The notes under the pieces are model-generated. The model ran no database searches. It worked only from the letters and a program-made list of their open reading frames with translations, and was not told where the DNA came from. From positions 899,044 to 963,043 of the forward strand of contig JACRMN010000012.1 in assembly GCA_016214955.1 (NCBI GenBank): a DNA stretch of 64,000 nucleotides, given 5' to 3'. The stretch is from Deltaproteobacteria bacterium (GTDB taxonomy: Bacteria; Myxococcota; Myxococcia; Myxococcales; Anaeromyxobacteraceae). The translations under genes and the position numbers were made by a program. How positions within the stretch are numbered: position 1 is the stretch's first letter; each line of letters begins with the position of its first letter. Positions 36,858-45,522 of this stretch are shown in pieces.

Positions 36858-39076
36858 GAAGGGAGGGCCCCGGGGCTCGAGAGACGCGAGGCCAGGCGAT
36901 CGCGGCGGCGCGTGCGGGTGGCGTCCCGGAGCATCTTTCCGGCCCAGCGGTAGACGTTGAGCTCTCCCACGAGGACGCGCATGGAGCGCATCCGCTCCTC
37001 TTGTTCGTCGGGAGGCATCGAGAGCGCCGTCGCGAGCGCCGTGGAGGCACCCTCGATGTCGTACGGGTTCACGATCAGCGCCTCGGAGAGCTCCCGGGCC
37101 GCACCGGTGAAGCGGGAGAGCACCAGCACGCCCCGGAGGTCGTCGCGGGCGGCCACGAACTCCTTGGCAACCAGGTTCATGCCGTCGTGGAGGCTGGAGA
37201 CGTAGCAGAGGTCGGCGGCCCGGTAGAGCTCGAAGATGGCCGCGGGCTCGTGGTGGCGCCGGAGCATGACCACGGGGCGCCAGGAGCCGCGCGCGAAGCG
37301 ATCGTTGATTCGCGTCGCGAGGGCCTCCACCTGCTCGTTGAGCGCACGATACGACTCGATGATCGTCCGGCTGGGGGCGGCGATCTGCACGAAGGAGAAG
37401 CGACCCTGGTAGTCCGGGTGGCGCTCGAGCAGCCGCTCGACAGCGAGGAGGCGCTTGTCGATGCCCTTGGTGTAGTCGAGCCGATCGACCCCGACACCCA
37501 GGAGCGCATCCGGCGCAAGGCCGAGGCGCCGCCGCACCTCCGCCCGACACTCGGCGACTGGCGCCGCCCGCGACGTCCAGCGGCTGGGCCAGTCGATCGA
37601 GATGGGATACGGGCGCACCAGGGTCTCGCGACCGGCGACGACCACGGAGTGACGCTCCCGGTCGATGCGCGACTCCAGGTATCGATCCACCGAGTCCAGG
37701 AAGTTGTTGCAGTGCGCCTGGGTGTGGAACCCCACGATCGAGCTCCCGAGCAGGCCGTCCAGCACTTCCCGCTCCCAGGGACAGATCCCGAAGCGCTCGG
37801 CGTTGGGCCAGGGGATGTGCCAGAAGGTCAGGATCGTCGCCCGGGGCAGCAGGTCCCGCAGCATCCGGGGCAGGAGTGCGAAGTGGTAGTCCTGGACCAG
37901 GACGATGGGATCCGGGGTCTTGGCCTCCTCTGCCACGGCGCTGGCGAAGCGGGAGTTCACCCTGCGGTACTGCTCCCAGTCGCTGGCCCGGAACTCCGGC
38001 GGCGCGTGCGCGATGTGGCAGAGCGGCCAGAGCCCCTCGTTGGCGAGGCCGTAGTAGTAGCCTTGCTCCTCCTCGCGACTCAGCCAGACCCGCCGGATGT
38101 CGTAGGCCTCCTCGCCCGGCGGGACGCGGACGTGATCGCGGCCGTCGACCGTGTCGCGGTCCGCCGAGCCGCTGCCATGCGCGATCCAGGTGCCCGAGCA
38201 GGCCCGCATGACCGGCTCGAGGGCCGTCACCAGACCTGAGGCCGGGTGCACCACCTTCACCTGGCCGTCGTCACCTCGCTCGTGGATGTACGGCTCGCGA
38301 TTGGCCACGACGATGACGCTCTCTCCGCCCAGGTCGCGCCGGAGGACGTGTCGAAGTCGCTGGGGCGTCCAGGACGACCCGGCCCGCGCCTCCTCCGCTG
38401 CCAGGCTGGAGACGAGGTCGCGGACGTCGCCCAGCAGCGGCTGGAAGTGGCGGGGAGCGGCGATGGCCTCGACCGCCCGGAACGGGGCCGTGAGGACGCG
38501 CCGGAGCTGGACCGTCCAGGAGATCCAGGTGAGCCGCGCGGCAACCGCGGCGGCGACCGCACCCACCAGGCCGACCAGGGCGAAGGCGAAGAAGGTGTAC
38601 CTGCGAGTCGTCTCGGCGCGCCGGTCCACGAAGCTCATGTCGTGGACGAGCATCAGGGCGGGACCACCGGCCTCCTCGGTGACGGGCAGGACCGTGAGGT
38701 GAACCGCTCCCGCCGGACCGTCGGCGGACTGGTCCCAGCCCGCCGGGCCGGGCCGCCGGGCCTCGCCGGGGAGGGCGTGGCAGGACACCCCGGCCGGGAG
38801 GCTTCCGGCTGCCACGACCTGCGCACCGTCGCCAGTGCATACCGCGGCTGCCATGAGCCTCTCGTCCCGGACGATGGCCTCCAGGACGCGTCGGGCGGCA
38901 TTGGTTCCCGCCTCGACCAGGGCCGGGCGGGCGCCCTCGAGCGCCAGGCGCGACCTCATCGACAGGTCCCTCTCCGCCCACCCGCGCGCCTGCCTGTTGA
39001 AGAGGGAGGAGGCCCCCCAGGCGACGGCGCCCAGCACGACCGAGAGCAGCAGAACGAATCGCCCCAGAGAGCGCAT
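36854..39076 (-). CDS. otsA: Trehalose-6-phosphate synthase fused to membrane sensor-like domain
   Basis: A 740-residue protein. Residues from about 250 on are a GT20 synthase (VIVVANREPY, VLVQDYHFALLPRML, GVDRLDYTKGIDKRLLA, FVAARDDLRGVLVLSRFTGAA) that joins UDP-glucose and glucose-6-phosphate. The first 180 residues are unusual: a membrane helix (6-25), a roughly 130-residue periplasmic part with Cys79 and Cys99, a second helix (about 158-180) and a HAMP-like linker. The enzyme is thus tethered to the inner membrane and may sense an outside signal. The start is 9 bases downstream of a MarR-type palindrome that overlaps the ribosome site. First gene of otsA-otsB-marR. Confidence 0.93.
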   Translation of the reverse strand: MRSLGRFVLLLSVVLGAVAWGASSLFNRQARGWAERDLSMRSRLALEGARPALVEAGTNAARRVLEAIVRDERLMAAAVCTGDGAQVVAAGSLPAGVSCHALPGEARRPGPAGWDQSADGPAGAVHLTVLPVTEEAGGPALMLVHDMSFVDRRAETTRRYTFFAFALVGLVGAVAAAVAARLTWISWTVQLRRVLTAPFRAVEAIAAPRHFQPLLGDVRDLVSSLAAEEARAGSSWTPQRLRHVLRRDLGGESVIVVANREPYIHERGDDGQVKVVHPASGLVTALEPVMRACSGTWIAHGSGSADRDTVDGRDHVRVPPGEEAYDIRRVWLSREEEQGYYYGLANEGLWPLCHIAHAPPEFRASDWEQYRRVNSRFASAVAEEAKTPDPIVLVQDYHFALLPRMLRDLLPRATILTFWHIPWPNAERFGICPWEREVLDGLLGSSIVGFHTQAHCNNFLDSVDRYLESRIDRERHSVVVAGRETLVRPYPISIDWPSRWTSRAAPVAECRAEVRRRLGLAPDALLGVGVDRLDYTKGIDKRLLAVERLLERHPDYQGRFSFVQIAAPSRTIIESYRALNEQVEALATRINDRFARGSWRPVVMLRRHHEPAAIFELYRAADLCYVSSLHDGMNLVAKEFVAARDDLRGVLVLSRFTGAARELSEALIVNPYDIEGASTALATALSMPPDEQEERMRSMRVLVGELNVYRWAGKMLRDATRTRRRDRLASRLSSPGALPS

Positions 39077-39084
39077 GCTTCTCC

Positions 39085-39098
39085 TTGCACCTGCAAGT
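39085..39098 (-). promoter_or_regulatory. MarR box overlapping otsA ribosome-binding site
   Basis: CTTGCACCTGCAAG is a perfect palindrome with a 2-bp spacer. Read on the minus strand it ends in AAG of the AAGGAGAAGC ribosome site, 9 bases before the otsA ATG. A protein bound here would block expression of otsA, otsB and marR. It lies in the 108-base gap behind the ClC gene. Confidence 0.75.
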
Positions 39099-39184
39099 AC
39101 TCCGTGTAGAACATGGCTTCAACGCGGTCAAGCGAGACGCGCCACCCCGGCAGCTCTCGCCCGGCCGCGCGAGCGGGCCAGCTG

Positions 39185-40999
39185 TCAGGACGGCGCGCCC
39201 GCCGCGACCTTGCCGCAGGCGTGGGCGATGGAGCGCTCGTCCACGAAGCCCAGGAGGCGCTCCTCCTCGTCGGTCACGGGAAGCTCGCGCACCCCGTTCT
39301 CCAGCATGGCCTCGAATGCGGTCCGCAGGCCGTCTTCCCGGCGCAGCTGGACGGGTGCCCGCATCACGTCGGCTGCGTTCACGAGGCCTCCGAGATGCGG
39401 CTCCGAGGAGAGGGCCACGAGATCCGCCAGGGTGACCATCCCCACCAGGCGCACACCGGTCACCACCGGGAAGAGCTCCTGCCGATCCGACCTGGAGAGG
39501 CTTGCCAGCATGGCGGGCAGGTCCGTGGTCGGCGCGAAGGTGGTGCACGGCCGCGTGTCGAGAGGGACGTCGCCTACTCGCACCCCAGCCAGCGTGTCGG
39601 CGAGGGTGCGCGGGCGAAGGTCGATCCCGTCCTGGGCCAGGAGCGCCTCGTAGATCGGAGCCGGCCGGTAGTGGCGCGCGATGCCATAGGCCAGCATGTT
39701 GGCGATCATGAGTGGCAGGATGAGCGCATAGCCGTCGGTCATCTCGATGATGATGAGCACCGAGGTGATGGGCGCTCGGATGATGCCGGCAAAGACCGCG
39801 CCCATCCCCACCAGGGCGAAGGCCCCGAGCGACGCGCTCGAGTGCCCCAGCACCTGGACGTCGAGCGCCCCCACGGCGCCACCCAGCATGCCGCCGATGA
39901 AGAGCGCCGGCGCGAAGATGCCCCCGGCACCGCCGCTCGAGTACGAGAGCACCGTTGCCGCCAGCTTCATCAGGCAGAGCGGCACGAGCACGCTCACGGC
40001 CAGCTTGCCGGTGAGCGCCGCACCGAGCGTCGCGTACCCTCCACCCGTCACTCCACCGGTCTCCAGCCAGCCGCGCGCCACCAGGGCGAGGGCACCTGTG
40101 GCCACCGCGCCCAGGGCGGGTTGGACCCACGGGGGTACCCGCCTCATGTCCCGGAAGCGGCGCCGCAGGCCGAGGAGCGAGTCGGTGAAGGCGATGGAGA
40201 CCGCTGCGGCCGCAACGCCCAGCAGGCCGTAGATCAGGAGGGACGTGACGCCCTCCAGCTGCATGCCGTGGGGCACATCGAAGACCGGGTGGGATCCGAG
40301 CACGCTCCGCTCGACCACGGCGGCCACGGCGGCCGCGACGATCACGCCGGACAGCACGGTCTGGTCCAGGACGCCGACGACCTCCTCGATGGTGAAGGTC
40401 ACCGCGGCGATGGGTGCGTTGAACGCGGCCGCGATCCCTGCAGCGGCGCCCACCGGCAGGAGCCTGCGGAGCACCGCCGGGGAGACGCGCACCAGGCGGC
40501 CCATCCACACCGCCAGCCCTGCGCAGATGTGGACGGTCGGACCCTCGCGGCCGAGCGAGGATCCCGTGCCGATCTGCAGCGCCGAGACGAAGAACTTGCC
40601 CACCGAGTCCCGCAGCCGGAGGCGGCCGACGCGGGTGGCATACGCAGCCTTCACCTGGGGGATGCCGGATCCCCTGGCATTGGGGAAGAGGTACTGGAGC
40701 AGCACGCCCGAGACGAGCCCGCCCCCCGCGGGAACGGCCAGGGTCCACCCGATCCAGGAGCGCCCCGGGGCGGCCAGCGCCCGGTCGATGGCGAGCCGGC
40801 TCACGACCTCGATGGCGAGGTGGAAGGCAACCGCCGCCAGGCCACACATGACTCCGAGAACCACGGTGAGCGCGAAGACCCGCTGTGACTCGAGGGGAAG
40901 CACGCGACCGAGGAGCCCCGCGGCGCGACGCCACCCGCCGACCAGCTTGCGCGTAAGCGGCGACGGGCCGGTACCCTGCTTTGTCGGGAGATCGGTCAC
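39185..40999 (-). CDS. ClC-family chloride channel/antiporter with CBS domains
   Basis: A 604-residue ClC protein with about ten or more membrane helices. Selectivity motifs are GSGIPQVKAAY, GREGP (with the gating Glu that marks H+/Cl- exchange) and GGIFAPALFIGG. Residues from about 470 to 600 form a CBS pair (ADVMRAPVQLRRED, VGMVTLADLVAL), which often binds nucleotides to gate transport. Other cues are the basic N-terminus and its place in an osmotic-stress region. A palindrome lies 69 bases upstream, in the divergent region shared with the OmpA-like gene. Confidence 0.92.
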   Translation of the reverse strand: MTDLPTKQGTGPSPLTRKLVGGWRRAAGLLGRVLPLESQRVFALTVVLGVMCGLAAVAFHLAIEVVSRLAIDRALAAPGRSWIGWTLAVPAGGGLVSGVLLQYLFPNARGSGIPQVKAAYATRVGRLRLRDSVGKFFVSALQIGTGSSLGREGPTVHICAGLAVWMGRLVRVSPAVLRRLLPVGAAAGIAAAFNAPIAAVTFTIEEVVGVLDQTVLSGVIVAAAVAAVVERSVLGSHPVFDVPHGMQLEGVTSLLIYGLLGVAAAAVSIAFTDSLLGLRRRFRDMRRVPPWVQPALGAVATGALALVARGWLETGGVTGGGYATLGAALTGKLAVSVLVPLCLMKLAATVLSYSSGGAGGIFAPALFIGGMLGGAVGALDVQVLGHSSASLGAFALVGMGAVFAGIIRAPITSVLIIIEMTDGYALILPLMIANMLAYGIARHYRPAPIYEALLAQDGIDLRPRTLADTLAGVRVGDVPLDTRPCTTFAPTTDLPAMLASLSRSDRQELFPVVTGVRLVGMVTLADLVALSSEPHLGGLVNAADVMRAPVQLRREDGLRTAFEAMLENGVRELPVTDEEERLLGFVDERSIAHACGKVAAGAPS

Positions 41000-41067
41000 G
41001 GACAGTCGAGCAGTATAGCCGGACCTGGGCCTTGCGCGCTGGCACCCTGCCGTCTAGAGTCCCGTCG

Positions 41068-41079
41068 TTGCAGCTGCAA
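41068..41079 (+). promoter_or_regulatory. MarR box between clc and OmpA-like gene
   Basis: TTGCAGCTGCAA is a perfect 12-bp palindrome, followed by GTAG as the otsA site is followed by GTAC. It lies 40 bases before the OmpA-like start and 69 bases before the divergent ClC start, so it could serve both. Confidence 0.65.
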
Positions 41080-41119
41080 GTAGATGCCTGAACGGACCGA
41101 TCGCCCCCGCGGAGCCGCC

Positions 41120-41845
41120 ATGAACCGACCGTCACTCGTCCTTGCAGCGATGCTCCTCGCCGCCGGCCTGGGCGGGTGTCCCAAGAAGTGGCAGAACGGC
41201 GAGTGCGAGACGAGCGAGAACTGCAGGGAGCAGGCCGGGTTCGGCAAGGTGTGCGTGCAGGGGCGCTGCCAGGAGTGCGGACAGGACGGTGACTGCCGGG
41301 GCGGGTTCGTCTGCAAGGCGAACCGGTGCGAGCCGAGGCCGGAGTGCGAGGCCCCGTCGGACTGCGCGTCAGGCAAGACGTGCCTGGCCGGCCGCTGCGT
41401 GGCCGCGGCGCCCACGGCGGAGTGCGGCCCCGATGCCGGCGGCAGGTCCTGCGCGCCTGGCCAGGCGTGCGAGTCCGGCCGCTGCGTGGCGTCCACGCCG
41501 GCTCCCGGGCCGTGCGATCACCTCGGCAGCGTCTCCTTCGCCTTCGATAGCGCGGCCCTCTCGCCCGAGGCCCGGGCCACCCTGGAGGCGAGTGCGAGGT
41601 GCTTCGCGGAGAAGGGCATGAAGGCGCTCCGGCTCGAGGGCAACTGCGACGAGCGCGGCACCACCGAGTACAACATGCACCTCGGCCAGCGCCGGGCGGA
41701 CGCGGTCAAGAAGTTCCTGAGCGGCGTCGGCGTGCCCGCCCGGAGCATCTCCACGGTCAGCTTCGGGAAGGAGCGGCCCGTGTGCAGCGAGCACGACGAG
41801 ACGTGCTGGCGGAAGAACCGGCGGGTCGACACCCGCTCACCCTGA
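41120..41845 (+). CDS. Cys-rich OmpA/Pal-like lipoprotein
   Basis: A 241-residue lipoprotein; the ATG at 41120 gives a signal peptide ending in the lipobox LGGC. Residues about 25-130 hold repeated Cys knots (CETSENCREQ, CGQDGDCRGGFVCKANRC, CEAPSDCASGKTCLAGRC), a style common in Myxococcota surface proteins. The last 110 residues are an OmpA domain with the peptidoglycan-binding pattern LEGNCDERGTTEYN and GQRRADAVKKFL. It should tie the outer membrane to the wall, which would help under osmotic load. Confidence 0.87.
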   Translation: MNRPSLVLAAMLLAAGLGGCPKKWQNGECETSENCREQAGFGKVCVQGRCQECGQDGDCRGGFVCKANRCEPRPECEAPSDCASGKTCLAGRCVAAAPTAECGPDAGGRSCAPGQACESGRCVASTPAPGPCDHLGSVSFAFDSAALSPEARATLEASARCFAEKGMKALRLEGNCDERGTTEYNMHLGQRRADAVKKFLSGVGVPARSISTVSFGKERPVCSEHDETCWRKNRRVDTRSP

Positions 41846-41906
41846 CGCCGCCGGGCCAAGGAGGAAGCGAGGACCAGGGGCAACCCGCGCTAGCCCGGAC
41901 TTCCGC

Positions 41907-41920
41907 TTTGCACCTGGACG
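41907..41920 (+). promoter_or_regulatory. Weak MarR-type box before glucosylglycerate-synthase-like gene
   Basis: TTTGCACCTGGACG matches 9 of 12 arm positions of CTTGCA-N2-TGCAAG: the left half is nearly complete, the right half is degraded. It is 46 bases before the next start. Support is position plus half-site only. Confidence 0.35.
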
Positions 41921-41965
41921 CTCCGGGGTGCATAGATCGATCCTCCCGAGAGGGGGAGCAGGCCC

Positions 41966-43231
41966 ATGCCGGAGCCTTCGGTGCGCCCCGAGGATCGAGA
42001 GGCCGGCCACGAGGCCGCTGCCGGCTCCTCCCTTGCCCCGGGGCCGCTCCTGGTCGCCGTGCAGGGGCGCGCAGCGGCCGCCCTGGCAGCCGCACCGCCG
42101 CTGGCGGAAGGGCTCCGGTCACGCTTCGCTCCGCGGGAGATAGAGGTCTTCATCGCCGACGTCGGGCCCGAGGGGGTGGCAATCGTTCCCTGGGAGGACG
42201 CAGGCCCGGGTCCGGAGGGGCGCTCCCCGCCGCTCACGCCCCCGCCGGCGAGCCAGGGCGCCGTTGCCGGCTCCGCGAGCCCGCTCGGCCCCCTCCTGCG
42301 CCTGGGAGCGGCGCGGGGGGCCGCAGGGATGGCGATCGTGGCCGCCGAGGCTCACGACCCGTCCATCGACTGGCTCGACCTGCTGCTGTCGCCGGTCGTC
42401 GAGGGCGGCTACGACCTCGTCTGCCCGGCTTACCGGAGGAACCGGACCGCCGGAGCCATCAACTCGGGCATCGTCGCGCCCCTGGTCCGGACCCTCTGGG
42501 GCCTTGCCCTCCGTCAGCCCCTGGGAACGGAGATGGCCATCTCGGGGAGCCTGGCGCTCCGACTGCTGGAGGACGACGACTGGCGGCGCAGGCCCGCCGA
42601 GGCAGGCTCGGACGCCTGGCTGCTCGCCAAGGCGCTCGGCGGCGAAGCCCGCGTCGCCCAGGCCTGGCTCGGAGCCTGGCCTCGCCCTGCCGGCGAGCCC
42701 GAGGAGCTCAGTCAGACGCTGGCGCGGGCTCTCGGTCTGGTCTTCACCGAGATGGAGCGGAGCGCGGATCGCTGGCAGCGAATGGGCGGTGGACTCCGCC
42801 CCCTGGCGTCCTTCGGCTCGGGCGGATTCGAGCCGGGGGGCGAGGAACTGGACCCCGGCCGGTTGCACGCCGCGTTCTCGCTCGGGCTGCGGGAGCTCGA
42901 GCCCATCTGGAGCCTGGTGCTGCCGCCGGCCACACTGCTGGCTCTGCAGCGGGCCGAGCGCGGCGCAGCGCGCGGCTTCGACCCGGGACTGTGGGCGCGC
43001 ATCGTCTACGACTTCGCGGTGGCCCACATGGCTCGCACCGTGGAGCGGCGCCAGCTGCTGCGCTCGCTCACGCCGCTCTACCTGGGCTGGCTCGCGGGGC
43101 TCGCCCGGTCCGCCGCCACCCTGGACGACCCCGGCTTCGAGGCGCAGCTGGAGGCCGTTGCCGCGGCCTTCGAGCGGGAGCGGCGCTATCTCATCGGCCG
43201 GTGGCGCTGGCCCGACGACTTCAATCCCTGA
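41966..43231 (+). CDS. Glucosylglycerate-synthase-like glycosyltransferase
   Basis: A 421-residue protein related to GT-A enzymes that make glucosyl- or mannosylglycerate, compatible solutes used under salt stress. The family block INSGIVAPLVRTLWGLALRQPLG (shown here only in part, residues about 170-190), then MAISGSLALRLL, is well kept. The usual DxD metal motif is weak: the matching place reads EAHDPSIDWL, so activity is uncertain. The first 60 residues are Ala/Pro-rich. A membrane protein and malQ follow closely. A weak MarR-type site precedes it. Confidence 0.68.
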   Translation: MPEPSVRPEDREAGHEAAAGSSLAPGPLLVAVQGRAAAALAAAPPLAEGLRSRFAPREIEVFIADVGPEGVAIVPWEDAGPGPEGRSPPLTPPPASQGAVAGSASPLGPLLRLGAARGAAGMAIVAAEAHDPSIDWLDLLLSPVVEGGYDLVCPAYRRNRTAGAINSGIVAPLVRTLWGLALRQPLGTEMAISGSLALRLLEDDDWRRRPAEAGSDAWLLAKALGGEARVAQAWLGAWPRPAGEPEELSQTLARALGLVFTEMERSADRWQRMGGGLRPLASFGSGGFEPGGEELDPGRLHAAFSLGLRELEPIWSLVLPPATLLALQRAERGAARGFDPGLWARIVYDFAVAHMARTVERRQLLRSLTPLYLGWLAGLARSAATLDDPGFEAQLEAVAAAFERERRYLIGRWRWPDDFNP

Positions 43232-43244
43232 GGAGGCTGGAGCC

Positions 43245-43952
43245 ATGTGGGAACAGACCAAGAGCACCTTCCTCGCGGCCGTCGCGTCCATCGTCCAGAC
43301 CTTCGCCCGGCTCCTGCCCGGCATCCTGGCGATGCTCCTCCTGGTCCTCGTCTCGGTCCTCGTGGCCCTGGTGGCGCGCGGCCTCCTGCGGCGCGTCTGC
43401 GCCAGGCTCGACGTCGACCGGCGCCTGCGCGAGTGGGGGATGGCCGCACCCGCGGTAGCCGGGCGCGCCGGCCCCTCCCAGCTCATCGCGCGGCTCGGAG
43501 CCTGGACAGTCGTCGCCACCGGGTTCCTGGTCGGCCTGAGCGTCCTCGAGAGCACGGCAGCGAGCAGCCTGGCGCTCCGGCTCCTCGACTACGTCCCTCA
43601 CGCCGTGGTCGGACTGGTGATCGTGGTGGCCGGCCTGGCCGGGTCTCGCGCGGTGGAGCGCAGCGTGCTCATCGGCGCGGTCAACATGGGCCTCCACTCG
43701 GCTCGCCTGCTGGGCCTCGGGGCGCGCTGGCTCGTCCAGGTCCTGGCCGGTGCCATGGCCCTGGAGCAGCTGGGCATCGGAGGAACCATCCTCACTGCCG
43801 CCTTCGCGGTCCTCTTCGGCGGGATCGTCCTCTCGCTGTCGCTGGCCGTCGGACTCGGGTCGCGGGACATCGTGGCCCGCTCGCTGGAGAAGCGCCTGGA
43901 GCAGGGCGACAAGGCCGATACGCCGGCGGGCGGCCAGACGCACCACCTCTAG
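43245..43952 (+). CDS. Small membrane protein with MscS-type helices
   Basis: A 235-residue integral membrane protein, started at the ATG at 43245 behind GAGGAGG. It has five or so membrane segments, including LPGILAMLLLVLVSVLVAL and the Gly/Ala-rich pore-like helix AFAVLFGGIVLSLSLAVGLG followed by SRDIVARSLEKRL. These resemble the conserved TM helix found in mechanosensitive channel relatives, but the cytoplasmic MscS beta domain is absent. It lies 13 bases after the glycosyltransferase and could form a small stress-gated pore. Function inferred. Confidence 0.75.
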   Translation: MWEQTKSTFLAAVASIVQTFARLLPGILAMLLLVLVSVLVALVARGLLRRVCARLDVDRRLREWGMAAPAVAGRAGPSQLIARLGAWTVVATGFLVGLSVLESTAASSLALRLLDYVPHAVVGLVIVVAGLAGSRAVERSVLIGAVNMGLHSARLLGLGARWLVQVLAGAMALEQLGIGGTILTAAFAVLFGGIVLSLSLAVGLGSRDIVARSLEKRLEQGDKADTPAGGQTHHL

Positions 43953-43966
43953 GCGGGGGCGTGACC

Positions 43967-45511
43967 ATGCTGGAAGCCGGCGGCAAGAGCCCGCGGAGAA
44001 GTGGCCTCCTCCTCCACCCGACCTCGCTCGCCGGCCCGTACGGCGTCGGCGACATCGGGCCGAGCGCGCGCGCCTTCGCGGACTTCCTCGCCGCCGCGGG
44101 CCAGCGCCTGTGGCAGGTGCTGCCGCTCGGCCCGACGGGCTTCGGGGACTCGCCCTACCAGGCGCTGGGCGCCTTCGCCGGGAACCCGCTCCTCATCAGC
44201 CCGGAGCTGCTCCAGGACGACGGGCTCCTGACGGCGGCCGAGGTCGCGGCGCTGGAGGGGGAGGAGTGGGGCGCCGGCATCGTCGAGTACGGTCGCCTGA
44301 TCCCACGCCGGGCCCGGCTCCTCGCCCATGTGTCCGAGCGCTTCGAGGCGCGCGCCAGCCGGGTGCTGCGCCACGAGCTCACGGCGTTCCGCGCGGCGCG
44401 CCAGGACTGGCTGCCCGACCAGGCGCTCTTCCTGGCGCTGAAGGACGTCCACGGCGGCGCACCCTGGCACGCCTGGGCAGACGAGCTCGCCACCCGACGC
44501 CCGGAGGCCCTGGCACGCGCCGGACGGCAGCTCTCGGCCGAGATCGAGGCCCAGACCGTCGCCCAGTTCCTCTTCGACAGGCAGTGGCGCGCACTGCGCG
44601 AGCACTGCCGCGAGCGGGGGATCGCCCTCCTCGGCGATCTTCCCATCTACCTGGCCCACGACAGCGCCGAGGTCTGGGCCCGGCGGGAGCTGTTCCAGCT
44701 CGACGCCCGAGGGGCCCCGCTGGCGGTCGCGGGCGTGCCGCCGGACTACTTCTCCGCGACGGGCCAGCTCTGGGGGAACCCGCTCTACAGGTGGGACGAC
44801 AGCTTCGAGGGTTGCGCTCGCCTCTTCGCCGACCGGGCCCGCGCCGCCCTCGCCTGGGTGGACGAGGTCCGCCTCGACCACTTCCGCGGCTTCGAGGCCT
44901 ACTGGGCCATTCCCGCCGGGGCGGCCACGGCCGCCGGAGGCGAGTGGCGGCCTGGTCCGGGGGCGGCGCTGCTCGATCGGCTGCGCGGCGAGCTCGGCCC
45001 CCTCCCCTTCGTCGCCGAGAACCTCGGCGTGATCACGCCGGAGGTCGAGGCGCTGCGGCACCGGTACGGGCTTCCGGGGATGGCCATCCTCCAGTTCGCC
45101 TTCGGCACGGATCCGCAGGCACCGGGGTTCCGGCCGCACCGCTACCGGCCCGACCTCGTCGCCTACACGGGCACGCACGACAACGACACGGCGGCAGGGT
45201 GGTGGGCCAGCGAGGGTGGCGACTCGACGCGGACCTCCAACGAGGTCATCGCCGAGAGGGAGCTGGCGGCCCGCTATCTCGGCACCGACGGCCGCGACAT
45301 CCACTGGGTGATGGTGCGCGCGCTGCTGGCGTCGGTGGCGAACACGGTGGTGGCCCCGGTTCAGGACGTGCTGGGGCTGGGGAGCGAGGCGCGCATGAAC
45401 CGGCCGGGTACCACCTCGGGGAACTGGCGCTGGCGGCTCCGGGAGGGGCAGCTCAGCGGCGAGCACGCGGCCCGGCTCGGCGAGCTGGCGAGGCTATTCG
45501 ACAGAGCCTGA
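43967..45511 (+). CDS. malQ: 4-alpha-glucanotransferase (amylomaltase)
   Basis: A 514-residue GH77 enzyme that moves alpha-1,4-glucan segments between chains. Catalytic segments are VRLDHFRGFEAYW (nucleophile Asp near residue 303), VAENLGVITPE (acid/base Glu) and TGTHDNDTAAGWW (stabilising Asp). The N-terminal LHPTSLAGPYGVGDIG and FGDSPYQALGAFAGNP are family signatures. The ATG at 43967 is used; a GTG two codons earlier is possible. It is convergent with treS and fits glycogen/maltose turnover feeding trehalose. Confidence 0.93.
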   Translation: MLEAGGKSPRRSGLLLHPTSLAGPYGVGDIGPSARAFADFLAAAGQRLWQVLPLGPTGFGDSPYQALGAFAGNPLLISPELLQDDGLLTAAEVAALEGEEWGAGIVEYGRLIPRRARLLAHVSERFEARASRVLRHELTAFRAARQDWLPDQALFLALKDVHGGAPWHAWADELATRRPEALARAGRQLSAEIEAQTVAQFLFDRQWRALREHCRERGIALLGDLPIYLAHDSAEVWARRELFQLDARGAPLAVAGVPPDYFSATGQLWGNPLYRWDDSFEGCARLFADRARAALAWVDEVRLDHFRGFEAYWAIPAGAATAAGGEWRPGPGAALLDRLRGELGPLPFVAENLGVITPEVEALRHRYGLPGMAILQFAFGTDPQAPGFRPHRYRPDLVAYTGTHDNDTAAGWWASEGGDSTRTSNEVIAERELAARYLGTDGRDIHWVMVRALLASVANTVVAPVQDVLGLGSEARMNRPGTTSGNWRWRLREGQLSGEHAARLGELARLFDRA

Positions 45512-45522
45512 CCGGGCGCTCC

